DNA from: an uncultured Planctomycetaceae bacterium
Lineage (GTDB): Bacteria; Planctomycetota; Planctomycetia; Planctomycetales; Planctomycetaceae
Reading direction: 5' to 3'
Length of the DNA: 62,030 nucleotides
Assembly (NCBI GenBank): GCA_903858815.1
Contig: CAIOKE010000110.1
Coordinates: 1 to 62,030 of the forward strand
Made by a program: the position numbers and the translations under genes. This document shows positions 57,145 through 62,030 of this stretch, one piece after another (within the stretch, counting starts at the first letter, position 1; every line of letters begins with the position of its first letter). The notes beneath the pieces were generated by a model, which worked only from the letters and a program-made list of their open reading frames with translations, was not told the origin of the DNA and searched no databases.

Positions 57145-58395
57145 ATGTCTGCCTCATCTTCAGATTCGCAATTGCAGCAGTTATTTGATCTGCTGTCTGC
57201 TCAGCACGACGGGGTCTTATCCGTCGCTGAACAGCAGCTGCTTAGTGATTTGGCTGCTCAGTATCCCGTTCAGGCGCAGCAGTTTCAGTCCGGCTGCGGG
57301 CAGGTCACGTCGGCCCTTCGCTCGCTGCCTCGGACCACAATCTCCGCGCCGATCTTTTCGGTTCAGTCTGCAGCGGCCGATGTGCCGTGGCTGATCAGGA
57401 CACCGGTGATTGCCAGACGCCGTTACTGGGCTCGACTGGCAGCAGTCGTCAGTACTGCGGCGGTGCTTGGGCTGGTGGTGATGTTCCAGACAAATCAGCC
57501 TCGCCAGACGGCTGTTCGTATGCAAACCGACTCTCCTCTGCTTAGCTCGGCACCGGCAGGTCCTGTGGCTGCTGCCCCTGCTGTGGCTGCTGCCCCTGCT
57601 GTGGCTGCTCCCGCTGTCGTGTCGTCTGACGCAGTCAGCGTGGCTGGTGCGCAGCCGGCGGAACAAATGCTGTTGGCTGCTGCTCCTGAACTGCAACAGC
57701 AGATGGCTCCTGCGGGATTCGGCGCTGCCAGCGCAGCGCCGCAGCAACCGGTCGTGACTTTGGCAAAAACACCAGACTGGAAGGTGGTTCTGGTCAAAGT
57801 GGGTGCTGCTGACCGGCAGGATGTGCGTGACAGGGTGCAGGGTGTCCTGCAGCAGCACGGGTTGCTGCTTGCTGATACGGCCCCGGTACAGATGCCGGAT
57901 TGGCTGGGGGTTGTGCTGACGTCAGATTCACTGCTGCAGCAAAGTCTGGTACAGGCCGTTTCGATGGCTGTGGGTGGTGCACCGGCCGAATGGAATCCAT
58001 CGCGGATACTCAGTGCCAGTCGTGAAGAACTGATTGAGGCTGTGCGTCGTTCTCTGGAATCACCAACTCAGGCAGAACTGGCACGGGGGGAAATCTATGT
58101 TGCAGTGCGTGACGAACCTGTGGCATCCGAAAGTCTCTCAAGGACTGCGCCGGCAAGACAGTCAGATCGTCTGAACTTCTACAGTCTGTCGGGTCGTACA
58201 TCGGGTTATGTGGCAAGTGCCAATGGGCAGGCTCAGCCGAATCCAGGGGCCGGCGTTGGCGGCAGCTCGAAAAAGGCTGATCAGGCACAGGCTGATCAGG
58301 CACAGACTGCAGCACAGAACGAGGTGACTCTGTTCGTATTTCAGTTCTCGGCTGCAGACGACGATTCCAGTGAAGCTCGGAAGTTGCCGCAGTAG
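57145..58395 (+). CDS. Putative transmembrane anti-sigma-like protein
   Basis: 416 residues from the ATG at 57145. The helical N-terminus (about 5-60, 'LLSAQHDGVLSVAEQQLLSDLAAQYP') resembles planctomycete anti-sigma N-domains but has no zinc ligands. A single membrane helix (about 97-114) follows, then an Ala/Pro-rich linker with the repeat PAVAA, a mixed extracytoplasmic domain, and a Gln-rich stretch with ADQAQ repeats near the C-terminus. No sigma factor gene is adjacent, so the call rests on layout alone. The interval 56860-57144 upstream contains nothing I recognise. Confidence 0.55.
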   Translation: MSASSSDSQLQQLFDLLSAQHDGVLSVAEQQLLSDLAAQYPVQAQQFQSGCGQVTSALRSLPRTTISAPIFSVQSAAADVPWLIRTPVIARRRYWARLAAVVSTAAVLGLVVMFQTNQPRQTAVRMQTDSPLLSSAPAGPVAAAPAVAAAPAVAAPAVVSSDAVSVAGAQPAEQMLLAAAPELQQQMAPAGFGAASAAPQQPVVTLAKTPDWKVVLVKVGAADRQDVRDRVQGVLQQHGLLLADTAPVQMPDWLGVVLTSDSLLQQSLVQAVSMAVGGAPAEWNPSRILSASREELIEAVRRSLESPTQAELARGEIYVAVRDEPVASESLSRTAPARQSDRLNFYSLSGRTSGYVASANGQAQPNPGAGVGGSSKKADQAQADQAQTAAQNEVTLFVFQFSAADDDSSEARKLPQ

Positions 58396-58409
58396 TTCCG
58401 GGAACCATG

Positions 58410-58437
58410 ACACCGAGGACAAAATGTAGCCCGAGCA
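58410..58437 (-). mobile_element. Truncated MITE-like end
   Basis: Read on the minus strand, TGCTCGGGCTACATTTTGTC followed by CTCGGTGT matches the right-hand ~28 bases of the elements at 15247-15365 and 48612-48731, with a few changes. The other end is not recognisable. It lies between the convergent stop codons of the anti-sigma-like gene and vsr. Confidence 0.6.
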
Positions 58438-58462
58438 ACCATCGCGGTGTGACATGCTGATG

Positions 58463-58897
58463 TCAGCGCGATTTGTCCTGAAGCTGCAGATCCAGAAATC
58501 GCTGCAGTTCCATCAACAGGCGTTGCTCGGGCTTTCGTGTCCAGCATTCCCAGACCACAAGGACATCCCAGCCGTCAGCCTGCAGTGCTTTTTTCTGCCG
58601 GCGATCACGTTGTTGATTCTGCAGGCGTTTTTGTCGCCAGAAGTCGGTGTTTGTGGCCGGCTTGACTCGACCGTAGCGACAGTTGTGACAGTGCCAGAAG
58701 CAGCCGTGGACGAAGATCACTTTGCGTCGTCCGGGCAGGACGATGTCCGGTTTTCCGGGCAGTGATTTCCCGTGCAGCCGGAATCTGCCACCCATGCGAT
58801 GCACCAACGACCTTACGATCAATTCCGGACGGGTGTGACTGGACCGAATCCGGGACATGTTGTGAGAACGCTGGGCGGGTGTGTGCACATCAGTCAT
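58463..58897 (-). CDS. vsr: Very short patch repair endonuclease (Vsr)
   Basis: 144 residues from the ATG at 58897, which has AGAGGAG upstream; the frame is open further upstream but without family resemblance. It begins MTDVHTPAQRSHNMSRIRSSHTRPE, the standard Vsr start. The metal and catalytic residues are visible: D51 in KPDIVLPGRRKVIF, H64-G-C66-F-W-H69, and C73 completes the zinc-binding set. Vsr nicks T:G mismatches that arise from deamination of 5-methylcytosine. No cytosine-5 methyltransferase is adjacent. Confidence 0.93.
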   Translation of the reverse strand: MTDVHTPAQRSHNMSRIRSSHTRPELIVRSLVHRMGGRFRLHGKSLPGKPDIVLPGRRKVIFVHGCFWHCHNCRYGRVKPATNTDFWRQKRLQNQQRDRRQKKALQADGWDVLVVWECWTRKPEQRLLMELQRFLDLQLQDKSR

Positions 58898-59621
58898 CGG
58901 TAGGGCTCCTCTGCAGCATTGTGGCAACCAGAAAGCCTGAAGGGAATTCGGGAAAGTGAAATTGTGTGGGGGGTAAGGACAGGCACGAAGGCAGCGATCG
59001 CTGGCGTATGGTGACCTGCCTTCTGGTGTTTTTTGGGGTATGGGGTGGGGCCGTTGCTTCGGCATTACCCCCTTCTGTTGCTGCGGTAACGGTTCGCGGG
59101 ACCATGCCACACGGGCGTCGCTCGATTGGCCAACGGCCATGGTCAGCCCTCGGCAACGTCCGGGGGCAACGTCCGGGGGGCAAGGGTGGCTTTCCTTTGA
59201 TGCGGCAGATGAACGCCACCGCAAAGACTCTGTTTTTATGGGTCATGACGAGGTCGTGTGCACGGGCTGAAGCCCATGGTACGTTTTTGGTGGGGTGTGT
59301 CACAGGAGCACGCTTGCGCGTGCGGTGCACAGCCTGTGCGTTGTGGGCAACTTCTGTTGCTGTGAGATTGCGATGGCGGGGACAGATCCGTGAATTCGGC
59401 CGTCCTGTCCGGCCGAGGCCTGGAAAAGCTCACGGTTTTTGGACGAGGAAATCTGCAATTGACGCCCCCAAATGCACCTTCGTCGCTGGCGACAGGAAGT
59501 TCTGTCCGAGGCATTGCTTGTCCGTACCGGACGGGGCGGACTTCTACCCGCGGGGCACTGTGGCATCGGATTTGCTTCACTGTGCTGATGTCTTGCTGCT
59601 GCATGCGGAAATCGTATTGCT
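58898..59621. other. Gene-free interval with REP-like module
   Basis: No reading frame here resembles a protein. The module CACGGGCTGAAGCCC followed by ATGGTACG is at 59261-59283. TTTTTATGGGTCATGACGAG (59233-59252) also occurs, on the minus strand with one change, near 48235. TTGGCCAACGGCCA with the nearby AGCCCTCGGCAACG (59125-59160) is matched on the minus strand near 48320-48355. Confidence 0.6.
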
Positions 59622-60092
59622 GTGCAGGTCTCAGATGTGAATTGGTGGTACTGGAGTCAATCGGTGATTGCTGGTGAAGTGATTGATCGTGCTGAAGTGC
59701 GAGTTTCGCGAGCGTTGGTGAATTTTGCGCTGGATATGGTCCTGCTGCTGCTGTTTGTGGCCTTGAGTATTGTGTCGGTGATCGTGCAGTTTGTGTTCCC
59801 GCCGGGTGTATCCGCGAAGGGCTGGCATTTGTGGGGACTGAATCTGGGGCAGTGGTGTGGACTGCAGTTTGGCCTGCTGAGTGTGCTGGGCTTTGGGATC
59901 GTGGTGCATGTGATGCTGCACTGGACATGGATCTGTTCGGTTCTGGCCCGGCAGATTCTGGGGCAGCGCGATGTGCCTGATAATGGTCTTCGTACGGTGT
60001 ATGGAGTGGCCTTGTTGATTGGACTGCTGATGACCGGAGCAGTTGTCACAGGGTTGGCAATGATCAGTATTCAGATGCCACCACAGGGGTAG
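59622..60092 (+). CDS. Small membrane protein, function unknown
   Basis: 156 residues from a GTG at 59622. Three strong hydrophobic segments are visible (about 36-60, 83-108 and 128-150) after a short amphipathic N-terminus. There is no known domain. The start is uncertain because no good ribosome site is seen. It is 67 bases ahead of the universal stress protein gene and could be co-transcribed with it. Confidence 0.6.
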   Translation: MQVSDVNWWYWSQSVIAGEVIDRAEVRVSRALVNFALDMVLLLLFVALSIVSVIVQFVFPPGVSAKGWHLWGLNLGQWCGLQFGLLSVLGFGIVVHVMLHWTWICSVLARQILGQRDVPDNGLRTVYGVALLIGLLMTGAVVTGLAMISIQMPPQG

Positions 60093-60159
60093 GGTCCGGC
60101 GCGGGTGTTCCGTCGACCGAGGTTCTGTGCCTGTGAGGGGGATCAGGGGGAACCGCAGG

Positions 60160-60627
60160 ATGATTCGAATTGATCGAATTCTGGTGCCGACGGATTTCAG
60201 TGAGTTCAGTCGTCCGGCAGTGAACTACGCTGTTGCGATGGCCGAGCGATTTGCAGCACAGCTGCATGTGCTGCATGTGGTGCCGGATCCAGCGATGCTG
60301 GTGCCTGAAGCGGCAGTGTTTTCCGTCGAATCCATGCAGTCTCAGTCGGACAAACTGGTCGCTGATGCGCAGCGACTGCTGCAGCAGATTCCCCAGGGCT
60401 GGCAGAGCAGTCTGCCGGTGATTCGCGAAGTGCGGGTCGGTGCTGCTTTTCCGGAGATCATCGAGTATGCGAAGGGTCAGGACATCGACCTGATTGTGAT
60501 CGGCACTCACGGGCGTTCCGGACTGTCCCACATTTTGATGGGCAGTGTGGCGGAACGCGTGGTGCGTGGAGCACCCTGCCCTGTGCTGTCGGTCAAGCCC
60601 ACGGGGCATCAGTTTGTGATGTCCTGA
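60160..60627 (+). CDS. Universal stress protein (UspA family)
   Basis: 155 residues from the ATG at 60160; a GTG at 60127 is in frame but gives an atypical leader. It begins MIRIDRILVPTDFSEFSRPAV and carries the ATP-binding motif G-x2-G-x9-G-(S/T) in 'GTHGRSGLSHILMGSVAERV' (about 115-134), followed by APCPVLSVK. It is therefore of the ATP-binding (MJ0577-like) class. Such proteins modulate stress survival, but specific partners are unknown. Confidence 0.92.
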   Translation: MIRIDRILVPTDFSEFSRPAVNYAVAMAERFAAQLHVLHVVPDPAMLVPEAAVFSVESMQSQSDKLVADAQRLLQQIPQGWQSSLPVIREVRVGAAFPEIIEYAKGQDIDLIVIGTHGRSGLSHILMGSVAERVVRGAPCPVLSVKPTGHQFVMS

Positions 60628-60731
60628 GGCTGGTGGCTTTGCCTGTAACCCGGCGTGGTTTAGCATAACGAGAGCTGCTTGCGTGGCACGTGGCGACTGT
60701 TGTGTCGAATCTGCGTCAGGGGCGACGGGTG

Positions 60732-62030
60732 ATGATTTTCGGACGGGTGTTGATTCGTTGTCTGCTGGCTGCCGTGTGGGTCTGGCTGCTGGTGTGCGGT
60801 GTGTCGTCGGCAAGTGACACTCAGCTTGCCGCCGAGGATCTCAGACGCAACCTGCTGCTGATCACCGCTGACGATATGAATGCCGATTCGCCGGGCTGGA
60901 TGGGTAATCCGCTCCAGGCGACTCCGGTACTGGATGCCTTTGCGGCAGCTTCGCATCGCTTTCGAAATCATCACGTGACGGTGCCGATCTGTCAGCCGGG
61001 CCGCCAGGCGCTGATGACGGGACTGGTACCTCATCGCAGCGGTGGGCTGGGATTCAATCCCATCAATTCCGGAACGGTGACTCTGCCGGCTTTGCTGCAG
61101 CAGCGAGGCTGGTTTACTGCCGTGATTGACAAGCATCCGCACATGAAACCGGATGCGGAGTTCCCGTGGGATGTGAAGCTCAGTGGCAGCGGCAAGAATC
61201 CCGAACTGATGCGTGAGCACATGGACGAGCTGCTGCAGCAGTCCGCTGCGGCGGGTAAGCCCTTCTTCATCAACGCCAACATTACGGATCCGCATCGGCC
61301 CTTCCCCGGCAGTGTGCAATCGCAGGCAAAACAGGGAACCAATGAAAAACGGGGGAAGCAGGCCCAGCGACAGCAGGTGGAGGAACAGTCTGTGGAACGC
61401 GTTTTTTCGGCTCGCGATGTGCAGGTGCCGGAATTTCTGGAGGAGCTACCGGCAGTGCGTCGGGAAGTGGCGATGTATTACACGGCGATGGCAAGGCTTG
61501 ATCGGACTTTTGACAGTATTCTTCAGTCCTTGCAGGCCAGTGGTCGGGCTGACAGTACGATCGTGGTGTTCCTTTCTGATCATGGTATGTCGTTTCCGTT
61601 TTCCAAGGCCAGCGTGTATCGGAACGGTACGTGGTCTCCGGTGCTGCTGCGTTATCCGGGCATGCCGGCAGCAGCTGTGCATGACCAGTTTGTCAGCAGT
61701 GTGGATCTGCTGCCGACGCTGCTGGACCTGTTGAGTGTGCCCCACCCGGCAAGTCTTGACGGTCGATCGTGGCTGCCACTGCTGGACGGCCACGATCAGC
61801 CTCAGCGGGATGCGGTCGTCACGCATGTGAATTCAGTGAGCAGCGGGAAGGACTTTCCGCAGCGCTGCATTCGGACAGCCTCTGCGTCTCTGATGTTTCA
61901 TGGGTGGTCGGACGGGACGGCCCGGTTTCGTGTGGAAGCGATGAGTGGGCTGACATGGAATGCTCTGGTGGCCGCTGCCGACTCCAGTCCGCAGATCGCA
62001 GCGCGGGTTCGGCAGTTTCAGACGGGTGAA
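60732..62030 (+). CDS. Exported sulfatase (heparan N-sulfatase-like), 3' end beyond the window
   Basis: The frame is open from the ATG at 60732 to the right edge: 433 codons without a stop. A signal peptide (about 7-27) is followed by NLLLITADDMNADSPGW and the formylglycine motif C87-Q-P-G-R91, then QALMTGLVPHRSG. 'FFINANITDPHRPFPG' and 'VVFLSDHGMSFPFSKASVYRNG' match the N-sulfoglucosamine sulfohydrolase branch. It likely removes N- or O-sulfate from amino sugars. This is the fifth sulfatase in the window. Confidence 0.9.
   Translation, partial: MIFGRVLIRCLLAAVWVWLLVCGVSSASDTQLAAEDLRRNLLLITADDMNADSPGWMGNPLQATPVLDAFAAASHRFRNHHVTVPICQPGRQALMTGLVPHRSGGLGFNPINSGTVTLPALLQQRGWFTAVIDKHPHMKPDAEFPWDVKLSGSGKNPELMREHMDELLQQSAAAGKPFFINANITDPHRPFPGSVQSQAKQGTNEKRGKQAQRQQVEEQSVERVFSARDVQVPEFLEELPAVRREVAMYYTAMARLDRTFDSILQSLQASGRADSTIVVFLSDHGMSFPFSKASVYRNGTWSPVLLRYPGMPAAAVHDQFVSSVDLLPTLLDLLSVPHPASLDGRSWLPLLDGHDQPQRDAVVTHVNSVSSGKDFPQRCIRTASASLMFHGWSDGTARFRVEAMSGLTWNALVAAADSSPQIAARVRQFQTGE

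Noticed and set aside
57593-57615. Short tandem repeat in the anti-sigma-like gene as a separate repeat element
   Set aside because: It is an in-frame Ala/Pro codon repeat within a protein linker.
58966-59640. Plus-strand frame of 224 codons in the gap downstream of the vsr start
   Set aside because: It runs through REP-like and other repeated modules (59125-59283). Its product resembles no protein and has biased Arg/Pro/Gly-rich composition.

Overview
The window looks like a stretch of chromosome from a planctomycete (Planctomycetota). The evidence is the combination of gene families: five formylglycine sulfatases, a DUF1559 pseudopilin-like protein, a DUF1800/DUF1501 pair, a DUF1598-type secreted protein, a PQQ-propeller protein, a Tat-exported Gfo/Idh/MocA protein, two MoxR-DUF58 clusters, and several long secreted or membrane proteins with no recognisable family. 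No species is claimed. Both edges cut genes: a helical-repeat protein on the left and a sulfatase on the right. I saw no tRNA, rRNA or CRISPR array.

Layout. 1-8.7 kb: on the minus strand, an SDR oxidoreductase, ilvD, a 1156-residue protein that I tentatively assign to PPi-type PEP carboxykinase, a Rieske ferredoxin and a GspF-like protein, then a plus-strand STAS protein. 8.7-10.3 kb: a lipoprotein followed by a DUF1559 protein. 10.7-14.9 kb: a plus-strand trio of DUF5009-like acyltransferase, covalent-FAD amine oxidase and mtnA. 15.5-22.9 kb: a DUF1598-like protein, mutM, and an epmB-sulfatase-sulfatase operon. 23.1-33.3 kb: a Gfo/Idh/MocA protein, then a minus-strand run of mraZ, monomeric isocitrate dehydrogenase, two sulfatases, a SASA esterase and an Old Yellow Enzyme homologue. 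34-37.6 kb: MoxR-DUF58 cluster 1. 38-41.5 kb: an anti-sigma-like protein and a PQQ-propeller protein. 42.1-47.7 kb: a secreted protein, DUF1800, DUF1501 and a DevC/FtsX-like permease. 48.8-52.4 kb: MoxR-DUF58 cluster 2. 52.7-58.4 kb: a PSP1 protein, a sugar-binding lipoprotein, a membrane protein, CysQ and an anti-sigma-like protein. 58.5-62 kb: vsr, a small membrane protein, a universal stress protein and a sulfatase.

The non-coding DNA carries the most unusual signal. Several gene-free stretches (about 15.0-15.5, 24.5-24.8, 33.3-34.0, 41.5-42.1, 47.9-48.7 and 58.9-59.3 kb) are mosaics of short hairpin modules. Two classes of these read 5'-GTAG followed by a small palindrome on the minus strand, which is the architecture of REP elements. 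On top of these sit two copies of a 119-120 bp MITE-like element with ACGC...GCGT inverted ends. Each copy is flanked by its own perfect 8-9 bp direct repeat, and one has a recognisable empty site at another locus in the window. A third truncated copy lies beside vsr. The mraZ gene is separated from any other division or cell-wall gene. It has a clear TGGK-N6-TGGG-N6-TGGG operator at its predicted transcription start, and further TGGG-type boxes lie upstream.

Functionally, the sulfatases, SASA esterase, acyltransferase, sugar-binding lipoprotein and Gfo/Idh/MocA protein fit a cell that degrades sulfated polysaccharides. IlvD, MtnA, CysQ, isocitrate dehydrogenase and MutM are housekeeping enzymes interspersed among them.
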